From contig NZ_BMPW01000017.1 of assembly GCF_014647795.1 (NCBI RefSeq), positions 124,001 through 188,000 on the forward strand: a stretch of 64,000 nt of DNA, given 5' to 3'. This document shows positions 1-9,431 of this stretch, piece by piece (position 1 is the first letter of the stretch; each line of letters opens with the position of its first letter). Under the pieces are notes generated by a model. That model saw only the letters and a list, made by a program, of their open reading frames with translations, did no database searches and was not told the DNA's origin. Made by a program: the position numbers and the translations under genes. Source of the stretch: Actinoplanes campanulatus. GTDB taxonomy: Bacteria; Actinomycetota; Actinomycetes; Mycobacteriales; Micromonosporaceae.

Positions 1-223
1 GGATCGTCCGGGTCTACTGCGGACATAGCGAGGGACTGTCCGGATGGCGGCTGATCTTGTTCGGCTGGTCGTGGGTGCTGTCTCAGCACCGTTGAGACAG
101 CGCTGAGCGCCAGCCGGAACCGATCGACCACGGTGCACAGCCATCTGAGAACGGGCAGGCCCGCGGCCGCGCCGTTTCCCGGGACGGATTCCGGCAGTGG
201 GGTGCGGCGGCCGCACCGGTTGT
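1..223. other. Left edge without a confident gene
   Basis: One frame is open from base 3 to a TGA ending at 95 on the plus strand (tail contains GWRLILFGWSWVLSQHR), which could be the last 30 residues of a membrane protein cut by the window edge. I do not recognise it. The rest, up to the end of the WYL regulator at 224, holds only the stem-loop listed separately. Confidence 0.25.
77..101. terminator. Stem-loop after possible truncated gene
   Basis: A perfect 9-bp stem GCTGTCTCA / TGAGACAGC encloses a 7-nt loop and overlaps the end of the open frame at the left edge. There is no T-tract, as is usual for actinobacterial terminators. The position suggests a terminator of the gene entering from the left. 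Confidence 0.4.
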
Positions 224-1180
224 CTAGGCCGGATGTTGGTAGCGGGCCGCGAGGGTGGTGGCTCGCTCGTGCAGGGCGGCGCGCAGGGACGGCGGGGCGA
301 GGGCTTCGGCGGCGGTGCCGAGTTGCCACAGCGCCCAGACGGCGTGACGAAGGTCCTGGTAGGTGACGTCGAGGCGGAGGCGGCCGTCGGGGCCGAGGGT
401 TTCGGCGCGGACGGCGACCGCGGTGGTGAGCAGGTCGTCGCGGCGGTTCGGGTCGACCAGGACCTGTACGGCGATGTGGTCGTCGGACAGGAACCGGGCG
501 GACCGTTCCCGCCAGGCCCGGTCGAGGTCGACCCGGTCGTCTCGCTGGGCCGGGTCGGGGAGTTCCTCGGCGGCGAGGATGCGGGACAGCCGGTAGGTGC
601 GGTCGGCGCCGTTGCGGGTGGCCAGCAGGTAGCCGCGGTCGCGGACGGTGACCAGGCCGATCGGGTCGACGGTGCGCCATTGCGGGGGCCGGCCGGTGGC
701 GGCGTAGTGGATGCGCAACCGGTGCCCGGCGAGCACGGCACGCCGTACCTCGGTCAGGGTGGCGGTGGGGATCGGGTCGGTGACCGGGCGGCGCGACAGC
801 AGGTCGGTCTCCGGTTCGACGAGCAACCGTTGGGCGGCGTCGCCGGCCAGGGCCTGGTGGCTTTCCGGGAGCGCGTCGACGACTTTGCGCATGGCGGAGG
901 CGAGGGCCGGGCCGAGGCCGAGCCCGGATCCGGCGGTGAGCAGGGCGAGGGCTTCGTCGTGGTTGAGTCCGGTGAGTGGGGTGCGGAAGCCGGGGAGCAG
1001 GGCGAATCCGCCGTGTCGGCCGCGTTCGGTGTAGACCGGGACGCCGGCGGCGGACAGGGCTTCGATGTCGCGCAGCACGGTCCGGGTGGACACCTCCAAC
1101 TCGCGGGCCAGGGTGTCGGCGGTCAGGCGGCCGCGCTGGCGCAGCAGCAGGACGAGGGAGACCAGCCGGTCGGCGCGCAT
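224..1180 (-). CDS. WYL-domain (YafY/DeoR-type) transcriptional regulator
   Basis: A 318-aa DNA-binding regulator. Residues 1-60 form an HTH_11 winged helix (LARELEVSTRTVLRDIEALS), and residues from about 140 on carry the WYL sensory domain (IHYAATGRPPQWRTVDPIGL) and a WCX C-terminal extension. The frame remains open upstream, but homology and the divergent neighbour favour the ATG at 1180 (MRADRLVSL). It is divergent from ridA, with only 90 bp between the two starts; YafY-type regulators are often found next to a small enzyme gene they control, so regulation of ridA is likely but inferred. Confidence 0.9.
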   Translation of the reverse strand: MRADRLVSLVLLLRQRGRLTADTLARELEVSTRTVLRDIEALSAAGVPVYTERGRHGGFALLPGFRTPLTGLNHDEALALLTAGSGLGLGPALASAMRKVVDALPESHQALAGDAAQRLLVEPETDLLSRRPVTDPIPTATLTEVRRAVLAGHRLRIHYAATGRPPQWRTVDPIGLVTVRDRGYLLATRNGADRTYRLSRILAAEELPDPAQRDDRVDLDRAWRERSARFLSDDHIAVQVLVDPNRRDDLLTTAVAVRAETLGPDGRLRLDVTYQDLRHAVWALWQLGTAAEALAPPSLRAALHERATTLAARYQHPA

Positions 1181-1270
1181 TCGCGAACCGTACCGGAATA
1201 CATGACAGGAGGTGTCGTGATTGACGGGCAGGCTCGCCATTGCCCGTACGAAATGGAATGGAGCTTGAAG

Positions 1271-1672
1271 ATGGCAGTGCAGCGAGTGGCCGTCAATCCG
1301 TGGCCGTGGTCGGTGGCGTTGGGTTTCAACCAGGGTGAGCTGGTGTCCGGGCAGACCCGGACGCTGTATTGCTCGGGACAGACGGCGATGGACGCCGATG
1401 GCAAGCCGCAGCATGACGGTGACATGGCCGCGCAGGTGGCGATGTGTCTGGACAATCTGGAGGCCGTGTTGACGGCGGCGTCCATGTCGTTGACGAATGT
1501 CGTGCGGATCAACGTGTACACCGTCAATGTTGACGAGTTGTTCCCGCATTACGGGGTGCTGGCGTCGCGACTGGCGGCGGCCGGGGTGGCGCCGGCCACG
1601 ACGATGCTGCAGGTGACGCGGCTGGCGCTGCCCGGTCAGCTGGTGGAGCTGGAGGCGACGGCGGTCGGGTAG
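1271..1672 (+). CDS. ridA: RidA/YjgF family enamine/imine deaminase
   Basis: A 133-aa protein of the RidA family, cytosolic trimers that hydrolyse reactive enamine/imine intermediates released by PLP enzymes. The C-terminal signature RLALPGQLVELEATAVG and the internal VVRINVYTVNVDELF fit the family. The ATG at 1271 has GGAG seven bases upstream; an in-frame ATG at 1253 lacks a ribosome site. It lies alone, divergent from the WYL regulator. The codons AAT GTT GAC at 1527-1535 are unusually AT-rich and create a perfect palindrome (see the CGTCAA-TG-TTGACG sites). Confidence 0.88.
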   Translation: MAVQRVAVNPWPWSVALGFNQGELVSGQTRTLYCSGQTAMDADGKPQHDGDMAAQVAMCLDNLEAVLTAASMSLTNVVRINVYTVNVDELFPHYGVLASRLAAAGVAPATTMLQVTRLALPGQLVELEATAVG

Positions 1673-1756
1673 CCGATGTGGGTCAGGGCGGCGTCGAGTC
1701 CGGCGGCCGGCCGGGGTGGAGCCGGTGGACGAGGCCGGCGGTCATCCGGCCCGAGT

Positions 1757-1791
1757 GTGCCGCCCGGGGCCGAACCGGCCCCGGGCGGCAC
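1757..1791. terminator. Bidirectional terminator between ridA and the glycosidase operon
   Basis: A perfect 16-bp GC-rich stem (GTGCCGCCCGGGGCCG and its complement) with a 3-nt loop (AAC) lies between two converging genes that end at 1672 and 1799. It would serve both directions. Confidence 0.75.
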
Positions 1792-1798
1792 GACCCCG

Positions 1799-4700
1799 TC
1801 AGGGTGCGAAGGCTTTCACCTCCAGCAGGCCGACGGAGGCGGCGCCGCTGGTCAGGGCCACCCGCAGGCGGGTGGTGCTGACCGGGCCGAAGGTGACGGT
1901 GTTGTACTGGTTGGCGGCGATCGGGTAGCCGCTGGCGGATGGCACGTCGACGTAGGCGCTGCCGTCGTAGTACTGCAGTTTCCAGGAGGCGGGCAGGTCG
2001 ATGCCCTGGTTGTCGTCGAAGAAGTACACCTGCGCGGATCGCAGGTTCTGTGCGGTGGACCAGGTGAGTTCGGCCCATTGCTGGCCCTGGTTGGGCCAGG
2101 TTCCCCAGCGCGGGTTGACGGTGTCGTTGGACGACGGTGGTTCGGCGCCGTCGTTGATGGCGGCGACGCTCTCCCACGCCGAGGTGTAGGAGGCGCTGGG
2201 TGTGGCCGAGGCCGCGAGGTTGGGGTTCGGTGGCGGCACGGTGCCCTGCCCGTACACCTTCACTTCGGTGAGGCCGGTTTTCGGCGTACCGGAGGGTTGG
2301 GTGAATTGCAGGCGCAGCCTGGTGGTGTTGACCGCGGTGAAGGTGACCTTGTTCAGGTTGGCCTGCGGTGTGGCCGGGGTTTTCGCCTGTGCGGCGGTGT
2401 TCACCCAGGCGCTGCCGTTCCAGTACTGGACGTTGTAGGCGGTCGGTGGCCGGTAGCGGTTGGTGGCCCGGTCGTTGCGGAAGTGGATCCAGGCTTCGCT
2501 GACCGTGCGCTCGCTGCCGAAGGTGATGTCGTAGGTGTCGGTGGCGTTGGTGCTGCCGTAGCTGCCCCACAGGGGTGAGTTGGTGGGCAGGCCGTCGACG
2601 GCGCCGCCGGCCGACGTGCCGGAGGTGGTGTAGGAGGCGGCCACGGTCGCGCCGCTGGCCAGATTCGGGCGGGTGGAGGTCAGGTCGACACCGGCCTTGG
2701 CGAAGACGTCGACCATGCGGCTGCTGCTCTGCACCACGTTCTGCGGTGCTTGCAGGGCCGGGAACGCGGTGCTGAACGCGACCGTGCCGGTGGTGGTGAC
2801 CGCGCCGGTGGCCGGGTTGTAGGTGAACGGCGCCAGCTGGTTGAGCGTGGCGACGCGGGTGCCGTCGAGGTAGATGGAGTAGCCCTGCGGCACCCCGTTG
2901 TACCTGGTCACGCCGTCGGACGGGTCGTCCCAGACGATCGACAGGTTGGCGTTGCGGTAGCGCAGGTTGTTGACCGCGAAGTGGCTCCACCCGATGTTGA
3001 TCGGGGACAGCTGGATCTGGGTGTCGTTGCGCGGCCGGAGCCCGGCGACGTCCTCGATGACGGTCCAGTTGCTGCTGCCGAGGATGTTGTGGTGGATCCA
3101 CGACCGGTAGGTGATGGCGCTGCCGTTCCAGTCGGCCCAGAACTCGTTGGCGTCCGGCCAGTTGGTGTCGCCGCCGACGTACTGTGCCCAGGCGTTCCAG
3201 TAGAGCAGCTTCTTGTAGTCCTCGCTGGTCATCCACGTGTTCGGGTAGTTGCGCAGCACCTGGGAGTAGAGCCTGAACTGCACGGTGGAGTTGATGGTGG
3301 AGAAGTTGTTGCTGCCCGGGTTCCCGGCGGCCGCGGCGGCGGCCTTGTCGACCTGGTTGGCGGTGTAGAACGGGAAGATCGGGTATTGGGCGGCGTCGGC
3401 GAACAGGCGCAGCGCCTCCCGGTACTGGGCGGTGTTCGGCATCAACCCGACCGCGTACGGGTAGTAGTTGTTGATTTCCTTCCACGGCACGTGTGTATTC
3501 GTCGACACGTGCTTGTGTTCCAGGAGTTGACGCGACGGGTTCCACAACGTGTTGATGACGCCGTTGCGGATGCGGTCGGCGAGTGTCTGCATCTCGGTGG
3601 CCTTGGCCGTGTTGCCGGCCAGCGTGTAGGCGTCGCGGGCGGCGTTGGCGGCGCTCCACACGTAGGCGGTCTCGGCCCGGTCCAGGTTGCCGGCGCGCCA
3701 GTGGAACGAGACGGCGTCGGCGTCGTTGCCGGTCATCGCGCCCCAGTCGTACTCGATGACGCCGTTGTTGTTGGTGTCGTAGGTGGCGAGCTGGCCTTTC
3801 GCGTCGCCTTCGGCGTAGCGGGCGAAGTTGGTCAGCATGGCCGGCTGGCCGCCGTGGATCTGGTAGGCGCGCCACGCGGCTTCGGCGATGTACTGGGTGT
3901 ACGAGTTGGACCAGTTCTCCGGGTCGCCGGGGTTGTCCATGAACCGGCCGTTGGCCGAGTACTGGCCGACCGCCAGGTAGGGGCCGTAGGAGTACTCCGG
4001 GCTCCGCAGGTACTTCAGGTCGTCGATGTGCATCGGCTGGGTGAGCGCGATCGCGTTGTTGTAGCCGGTGACGCCCTCGATCGACTGCGGGAACTGGAAG
4101 TCCTGGCCGGGGATGTCGGCGTCGAGGTGGTTGAACCGCATCAGCCACCAGCGGTAGTAGACGTTCTTCTTGATCGCGGCGTCCGGGACGTCGATGTAGG
4201 GCACGTTGTCGGCCCACCACCGGTTGTAGTCGCGGACGTGGGTGGCGAACGCGTCGGCGGCGCTGCGGGCCCGGTAGGCGTCGTATTCGGTGCGGGAGGC
4301 GGGGATCTCGGTGGCGACCAGGCCGAGTTGCACCTTGGCGGTGACGGTCTGCCCGGCGCCGACCGTGATCGATCGGGTGAGGTTGCTGCCGGAGGGGGTG
4401 AAGCCGTCGCCGGAGAACCGCGGATACAGGGTCGTCAGGTTGTTCTTGACGGCGCGGGTGCCGGTGAGCTCGCTGCCGCTGACGGTGGTCGCGTACGGCG
4501 AGGTGGCGGTCAGCGTCAATGTCGACGAGGTGCTGCCGGTGTTGACGACGGCGACGTTGGTGATCAGCACGTTGTTGTGCGTGATGAACTTGGTGACCTC
4601 CAGCCGGATGCTGCCACTGGTGTGCACGCTGCGCCAGTGGCTGGGGGTCTGCCGGCGTTGGGCGACCTGTTCGGTGAACGTGCCGGTCGACGCGGTGATC

Positions 4701-5140
4701 GCGTAGGCGTTCTGGCTGGAGATGTTGTCCCAGTAGGCGGCGTTGCCGCCGAAACCGATCACCGCCGGGTTGTGCGTGTACATGAACGCGGCGCGGCCGC
4801 GGCTCATCAGCCAGGTGCCGGCCGGGTCGTTGCCGGTGCGGGCCAGCAGCCGGTCCATCCAGAAGTCGGTGCCGGCGGCCTCGGCGTCGTAGATGGCGCG
4901 CATGGTGTCGCCGGTGGAGTAGCCGACCGGCGGCGCCGGGATCGAGCCGGCGTTGCCGAAGGTGGGGAATCCGATGGGTTGCGCGGCGTGCGCCGGCTGC
5001 GGGCTCACCGCCAGCGACGCCAGGATCAAGATCAGGATCGAGGTGTACGCGCGGAGCCGGCGCACGACCGCACGCGCCCCGGCCCCGTCGGTCGTGCCGG
5101 TGCCGGCCCGGTCACGTCGTCTCATGAAGGGGCCGCTCAT
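1799..5140 (-). CDS. Secreted six-hairpin glycoside hydrolase with two discoidin-like domains
   Basis: A 1113-aa secreted enzyme. The N-terminus has a long charged n-region, a hydrophobic stretch (SILILILASLAV) and an AHA signal-peptidase site near residue 53. A beta-rich N-terminal domain is followed at about 315-750 by an (alpha/alpha)6-barrel-like region resembling MGH1/GH63-type glycosidases (FWADWNGSAITYRSWIHHN, WEN/WKE motifs). Two F5/8 type C (discoidin) modules follow, about 820-965 and 972-1113 (ending LLEVKAFAP). The ATG at 5140 overlaps the GH43 stop (ATGA), so translation is coupled. The exact GH family is not certain; the neighbours suggest an alpha- or beta-arabinoside or related plant/microbial glycan as substrate. 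Confidence 0.75.
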   Translation of the reverse strand: MSGPFMRRRDRAGTGTTDGAGARAVVRRLRAYTSILILILASLAVSPQPAHAAQPIGFPTFGNAGSIPAPPVGYSTGDTMRAIYDAEAAGTDFWMDRLLARTGNDPAGTWLMSRGRAAFMYTHNPAVIGFGGNAAYWDNISSQNAYAITASTGTFTEQVAQRRQTPSHWRSVHTSGSIRLEVTKFITHNNVLITNVAVVNTGSTSSTLTLTATSPYATTVSGSELTGTRAVKNNLTTLYPRFSGDGFTPSGSNLTRSITVGAGQTVTAKVQLGLVATEIPASRTEYDAYRARSAADAFATHVRDYNRWWADNVPYIDVPDAAIKKNVYYRWWLMRFNHLDADIPGQDFQFPQSIEGVTGYNNAIALTQPMHIDDLKYLRSPEYSYGPYLAVGQYSANGRFMDNPGDPENWSNSYTQYIAEAAWRAYQIHGGQPAMLTNFARYAEGDAKGQLATYDTNNNGVIEYDWGAMTGNDADAVSFHWRAGNLDRAETAYVWSAANAARDAYTLAGNTAKATEMQTLADRIRNGVINTLWNPSRQLLEHKHVSTNTHVPWKEINNYYPYAVGLMPNTAQYREALRLFADAAQYPIFPFYTANQVDKAAAAAAGNPGSNNFSTINSTVQFRLYSQVLRNYPNTWMTSEDYKKLLYWNAWAQYVGGDTNWPDANEFWADWNGSAITYRSWIHHNILGSSNWTVIEDVAGLRPRNDTQIQLSPINIGWSHFAVNNLRYRNANLSIVWDDPSDGVTRYNGVPQGYSIYLDGTRVATLNQLAPFTYNPATGAVTTTGTVAFSTAFPALQAPQNVVQSSSRMVDVFAKAGVDLTSTRPNLASGATVAASYTTSGTSAGGAVDGLPTNSPLWGSYGSTNATDTYDITFGSERTVSEAWIHFRNDRATNRYRPPTAYNVQYWNGSAWVNTAAQAKTPATPQANLNKVTFTAVNTTRLRLQFTQPSGTPKTGLTEVKVYGQGTVPPPNPNLAASATPSASYTSAWESVAAINDGAEPPSSNDTVNPRWGTWPNQGQQWAELTWSTAQNLRSAQVYFFDDNQGIDLPASWKLQYYDGSAYVDVPSASGYPIAANQYNTVTFGPVSTTRLRVALTSGAASVGLLEVKAFAP

Positions 5141-6567
5141 GACTGGAACGCCTTCCACTCGAGCACGCCGGTCGAGTAGCCGCTGCGTGACGTGATCTGC
5201 AGCCGCAACCGTGTCGTGTTGACTGCATTGAACGTGATGACGTTCTCCACGTTGCCGGCGACGCCACATGTTGACTGGCCGGTGACGGCTACATATTGAC
5301 TGCCGTTCCAGTACTGGAGTGCACATGAGGCGGGCAGGTCGATGCCCTGGTTGTCGTCGAACCAGTACACCGAGCTCTTGTTGATCGACCGGGCGGCCGG
5401 CCACTGGTATTCGATCCATTGGGTGCCCTGCTGCGGCCAGTTGCCGTAGGCGAGGTTCGACCGGTCCTGCGAGTTGGCCGGTGTCCCGCCGTTGTTGATC
5501 GCCGACAGGTTCTCCCACGCCGACACGTACGACGTGGACGCAGTGGCGGACGGCCCGAGGTTGGTGCCGCTGCCTCCGCCGCCGCCGGGGTTGGGTGGCG
5601 GCCCGGTGGTCGTCTGCACGACCTGCTGGATCGTGCCGTCAGCGTTGAAGTACAGCCGGTCGACCGCCACCGACCTGCGGAAGTTGCCGCCGCCGGGCGC
5701 GTTGGCGTTGTGGTAGACGATGTACCACTGCCCGTTGAACTCGACGATGCCGGCGTGGTTGGTCGTCGACGACACCTGCCCGAGCACGATGCCCCGGTGG
5801 GTCCACGGTCCCATCGGGTTGGTCGCGGTCGCGTACCGCTGGCAGGCGTAGTTCGAGTTGGTGACGCAGCCGCTGGTGTCGTTGGCGGCGTACATCATGT
5901 AGTAGAGGCCGTTACGTTTGAACATCCACGGCGCTTCCCAGTAGTTGGTCAGCCCGGTCGGCGTGACCACCGACCCCACCGTGTCGATCATGTTGCTGGC
6001 CAGCCGGACGGCACGCGGCCCCCAGTAGCCGCCCCAGTACATGTAGGCCTGCCCGTCGTCGTCGACGAACACGGTCGGGTCGATGTTGAGGCCTGAGGAG
6101 TTGGCGGTGCTGTCGCTGATCAGCGGCCCGCCCTTGGCGTCGGTGAACGGCCCGAGCGGGCTGTCGCCGACGGCCACGCCGATGTTCATCCACCCGGCGC
6201 CGTTGCCGTTGACCGACGTGTACCAGTAGTACTTGCCGTTGCGGGGCTCCACTTCGCCGGCCCACGCGTCGGCGCCCGCCCAGCCGAAGGTGGCGATGTT
6301 GGCCTTCGCGCCCTGGTCGGTCCAGGTGGCCGCGTCGGTCGACGACAGCACGTGCCATTCGCGCATCACGAAGTTGGTGCCGCCGGTGGGCGCCTCGTCG
6401 CGGCCGGCGTAGATGTACATGGTGTTGCCGACGACCAGGGGCGCCGGGTCGGCGGTGTAGATGCTGGTGATGATCGGGTTCGCGGCCTGCGCCGGGGTGG
6501 CGACGGCTATCGCCGCGGCTGCGGTGACCAGCGCACACACCGCGGCCGGCCATCTTCTTCTGGACAT
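5137..6567 (-). CDS. Secreted GH43 glycosidase with C-terminal discoidin domain
   Basis: A 476-aa secreted five-bladed propeller enzyme of GH43 (arabinanase/arabinofuranosidase/xylosidase group). It has a Sec signal peptide (AAVCALVTAAAAIAVATPAQA) and the three GH43 acids can be placed: Asp in YTADPAPLVVG (base), Asp in GLNIDPTVFVDDDG (pKa modulator) and Glu in NYWEAPWMFK (acid). A Pro/Gly linker at about 322-336 leads into a discoidin-type module that ends VLEWKAFQS, similar to the last module of the downstream enzyme. An in-frame ATG exists at 6585, but AGAAAGG lies between it and the ATG at 6567 (MSRRRW), so 6567 is chosen. Second gene of the glycosidase operon. Confidence 0.88.
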   Translation of the reverse strand: MSRRRWPAAVCALVTAAAAIAVATPAQAANPIITSIYTADPAPLVVGNTMYIYAGRDEAPTGGTNFVMREWHVLSSTDAATWTDQGAKANIATFGWAGADAWAGEVEPRNGKYYWYTSVNGNGAGWMNIGVAVGDSPLGPFTDAKGGPLISDSTANSSGLNIDPTVFVDDDGQAYMYWGGYWGPRAVRLASNMIDTVGSVVTPTGLTNYWEAPWMFKRNGLYYMMYAANDTSGCVTNSNYACQRYATATNPMGPWTHRGIVLGQVSSTTNHAGIVEFNGQWYIVYHNANAPGGGNFRRSVAVDRLYFNADGTIQQVVQTTTGPPPNPGGGGGSGTNLGPSATASTSYVSAWENLSAINNGGTPANSQDRSNLAYGNWPQQGTQWIEYQWPAARSINKSSVYWFDDNQGIDLPASCALQYWNGSQYVAVTGQSTCGVAGNVENVITFNAVNTTRLRLQITSRSGYSTGVLEWKAFQS

Positions 6568-6690
6568 CCGACTGCCTTTCTCCAAGAACCTTTCAGCGGG
6601 GGCGGGAAGCCGCTGGATCTCCCAGCGGGGACGGTGGGCGGGGTGACCCGCTGCGGGTGAGGACGCTGACGTGACGGACCGGCCGGCAGG

Positions 6691-9111
6691 TCACTGGCCG
6701 GTGGAGTGCAACTGGGCGATCTCGGCCGCGGTCAGCGCCCGGCTGTGGATCCGGAAGCTGTCGACGGCCGCGGTCAGGTACGGATCGCTCGCGTACTGGG
6801 AGCGACCGATCCAGTTCTGGGTGGTGGACGGCAGCGCGGACGGCCGTACCGTCAATGCGGTGTTGCGGGCCACCTCGGCGCCGTTGACGTAGAGGATGCC
6901 GAGGTTGCCGGTGTGGGTGACGGCGACGTGGGTCCACGTGCCGGTGGGCAGGGCGGCGGGCGCGTTGATGCGCTGTTCGCCGCCGGAGCCGGTGCTGGTG
7001 ATGGCGTACCGGGCGGTGCCGGCGCTGCTGCGCGGGGTGAGGAACAGATAGGCGCCGGTGCCGGTGCCGAAGTCGAAGACCCGGGTCCAGGTGGCGGCCG
7101 TGTCGATGCGGACCCAGGTGGCGATGGTGTACGCGGTGACACCGGCGACGATGCCGGCGGGCAGGCTGACGTGCCCGTTGGTGCCGTTCAGCAGTACGGC
7201 GTTGCCGCTGCGCCCGGTGGTGCGGGTGACGCCGCCGGCCAGGGTGCCGGTCCAGCCGTTGCCGGTGGCGTCGGCGACGGTCGTGCCGGAGGCCTCGTCG
7301 AACAGGTAGCGGGCCTCGCGCGGGGTGCTGCTGGTGACGTTCCAGTAGACGGAGTAGCGCTGGCCGTGGGTTTTGTAGAACGGTCGCAGCAGCACCGATC
7401 CGGCCGTGTACTCCAGGGGTGTGCCGGTCGGCTGCGGGGTGCCGGACAGGGTGGGCAGGGCGGTGAGGTTGCTGGTGCCGAACTGTCCGGCGAGCACGAT
7501 CGGGCCGTGTTTGACCGCGCGTACCGACGGGTTGTCCGGGGTGAGTTCCAGAGCGAGCGCCATGGGCAGGGTGACGTCGACGACGTCGCCGCCGGCCCAG
7601 GTGCGGTTGATCGACAGGTAGGTGCCGGGGGTGGGCGTGCCGGTGAGGACGCCGTTGAGCCGGACCTGGGCGCCGCTGGTCCAGGAGGGGATGCGGATGC
7701 GCAGGTCGATCGCGCCGGATCCGGTGACGGTGAGCCGGGTGGTGGGGCTCTCCGGGTAGGCGGTGTCCTGCTGGACGGTGATGCCACGGCCGGGCCACGT
7801 CAATGTTGACGAGATGAACAGGTTGACGTACAGGATCGTGTTGTTGACGAAGTAGATGCTGTCGGTGAACTTGGTGTTGGTCTCCATGCCGGTGCCGTGG
7901 CAGCAGGTGAAGTTGTCGTAATCGTTGCTGTACGTCTTGATCCCGCCGGCGCGCAGCGGCACGTAGTAGCAGTGGTGGCCGTGCGCCGAGTTCGGGTTCT
8001 GTGCGCCGAGCAGATGGTTGTAGAGCGCCTTCTCGTAGAAGTCCATGAGCTCGGCGGCCCGGCCGGGATCGGTGAAGAACAGCTGCCGGGTCAGTTTCAG
8101 CATGTTGTAGGTGTTGCAGCATTCGCAGGTCGAGTCGGACAGCTCGGCGGCGATCCGGTTCGGGGCCTGGAAGTATTCGCCGTTGGAGTTGCCGCCGATG
8201 GCGTACGAGTGCTGGCGTACCACGAAGTTCCAGAAATTGACGGCGATGTCGCGGTAGCGGCTGTCGCCGGTGGCGTGGAACGCGCGGATCGCCGCGATGG
8301 CCTTGGGGATCTGGGTGTTGGCGTGGAATCCGGCGAGCGCGTCCACGTTGGCGGCGAGCGGGTCGAGGATCTGGGCGTGGTCGAAGTACTGGGCGGTCGT
8401 CAGGTGGGCCGGGTCGTCGCTGAGCTGGTACAGGTTGAACAGGGTCTCGCCGATGCCGCCGAATTCGACGCGCAGCATCTGCTGCCGTTGGGCGAGGGTG
8501 AGCCGGCTGTTGCGGGCCTGGATCCAGGCGGCTTTGCGCTGCAGGACGGTCAGGGCCTGGGCGCTGCCGGTGAGCTGGTGCCAGTCGAGCAGCCCTTGCA
8601 CGATCTTGTGGAGGGTGTAGTAGGGGGCCCACACCTGCTGGCCGGTCTCGACCCGGTCGATGAACGATTCCGGGTATGCCGACAGGTAGCCGTTGGGCCG
8701 CTGGCAGAGTGCCAGCTGGGCTACGAGGTAGTCGCCTTTGGCCCGCAGGGTGGTGTCGCCGGTGCCGGCGTAGGCCTGGGCGAGGGCGGTGAGCACGTGG
8801 CCGGTGGAGTGGCCGCGCAGTTCGGTGGACGGTGATTCCCAGCCGCCGCACGGGGTGGCGGTCGAGGGGAGCCCGGCGGTGATCCGGAACGTGTGCAGTA
8901 GCCGGTCGGCGTTGAGGAACCGCAGGTAGGTGTGGGTGCGGGCGGTGTTGTCGGTGAACGGGCCGGCGCCGAGGCGGACGGCGGTGAGGGGGAAGCCGTA
9001 CGCCGAGACGCCGATGTCCGCCCGGGCGGCGTGGGCGGTGCCCGCGGGCAGGATCGCGCCGGCGGCGCCGGCCGCCGAGGCGATCAGTACGGTACGACGG
9101 TTGAAACGCAT
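6691..9111 (-). CDS. Secreted GH127 beta-L-arabinofuranosidase with LamG domain
   Basis: An 806-aa exported enzyme of the former DUF1680 family (GH127, HypBA1-like), zinc-thiolate enzymes that release beta-L-arabinofuranose. The N-terminus looks like a Tat signal (MRFNRRTVLIASAAGAAG, cleavage after AHA). The family signatures are intact: CECCNTYN at 329-336 and CCHGTGMETNTK at 403-414, which in HypBA1 supply the zinc ligands and nucleophilic cysteine. Residues about 610-806 form a concanavalin/LamG-like module (TWVRIDTAATWTRVFDFGTG). The ATG at 9111 follows AGAGG. First gene of the three-gene glycosidase operon; the 123-bp gap to GH43 shows no strong hairpin. Confidence 0.88.
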   Translation of the reverse strand: MRFNRRTVLIASAAGAAGAILPAGTAHAARADIGVSAYGFPLTAVRLGAGPFTDNTARTHTYLRFLNADRLLHTFRITAGLPSTATPCGGWESPSTELRGHSTGHVLTALAQAYAGTGDTTLRAKGDYLVAQLALCQRPNGYLSAYPESFIDRVETGQQVWAPYYTLHKIVQGLLDWHQLTGSAQALTVLQRKAAWIQARNSRLTLAQRQQMLRVEFGGIGETLFNLYQLSDDPAHLTTAQYFDHAQILDPLAANVDALAGFHANTQIPKAIAAIRAFHATGDSRYRDIAVNFWNFVVRQHSYAIGGNSNGEYFQAPNRIAAELSDSTCECCNTYNMLKLTRQLFFTDPGRAAELMDFYEKALYNHLLGAQNPNSAHGHHCYYVPLRAGGIKTYSNDYDNFTCCHGTGMETNTKFTDSIYFVNNTILYVNLFISSTLTWPGRGITVQQDTAYPESPTTRLTVTGSGAIDLRIRIPSWTSGAQVRLNGVLTGTPTPGTYLSINRTWAGGDVVDVTLPMALALELTPDNPSVRAVKHGPIVLAGQFGTSNLTALPTLSGTPQPTGTPLEYTAGSVLLRPFYKTHGQRYSVYWNVTSSTPREARYLFDEASGTTVADATGNGWTGTLAGGVTRTTGRSGNAVLLNGTNGHVSLPAGIVAGVTAYTIATWVRIDTAATWTRVFDFGTGTGAYLFLTPRSSAGTARYAITSTGSGGEQRINAPAALPTGTWTHVAVTHTGNLGILYVNGAEVARNTALTVRPSALPSTTQNWIGRSQYASDPYLTAAVDSFRIHSRALTAAEIAQLHSTGQ

Positions 9112-9431
9112 GTGAACACCTCTGCAATCGACAGACTTCGATGCATGAGCGGGGTTCTCGCCCACAGGTATTCACTGTTTCGTGAGCGTGCGGAGCCCAT
9201 GGGCGATCCCGGCCCATCCGCCCCCGTGATGCGGTGCGCCTGCGGCACACGCTGCCTTACGAAAAGGTTTTCGGCAAGATGTCGACCGCGTTACGAAATA
9301 GAACTTGGTCGACGTCGCGCCGGTTCAGCACAGCCCGTCCAGATTTGAACGACCACCGGCCCGCGACTATCCGGTGCGTGGCTTCCCGGCCCGGTCGACC
9401 TCGGGCAGGAGCCGGTCCAGACCTGGCCGGC
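9112..9431. promoter_or_regulatory. Upstream region of the glycosidase operon
   Basis: A 320-bp gene-free stretch between the GH127 start and the end of the DinB gene. It is more AT-rich than its surroundings around 9255-9310 and contains CGAAAAGGTTTTCG (9260-9273), two 6-bp arms around a 2-bp centre, a plausible LacI/ROK-type operator. TTACGAAA occurs twice (9257 and 9291). No regulator gene adjoins the operon, so control in trans is inferred. Confidence 0.45.

Noticed and set aside
2750-5179. 809-codon plus-strand ORF opposite the first glycosidase
   Set aside because: Low-complexity Val/Gly/Arg composition without domains; antisense shadow of the secreted hydrolase.
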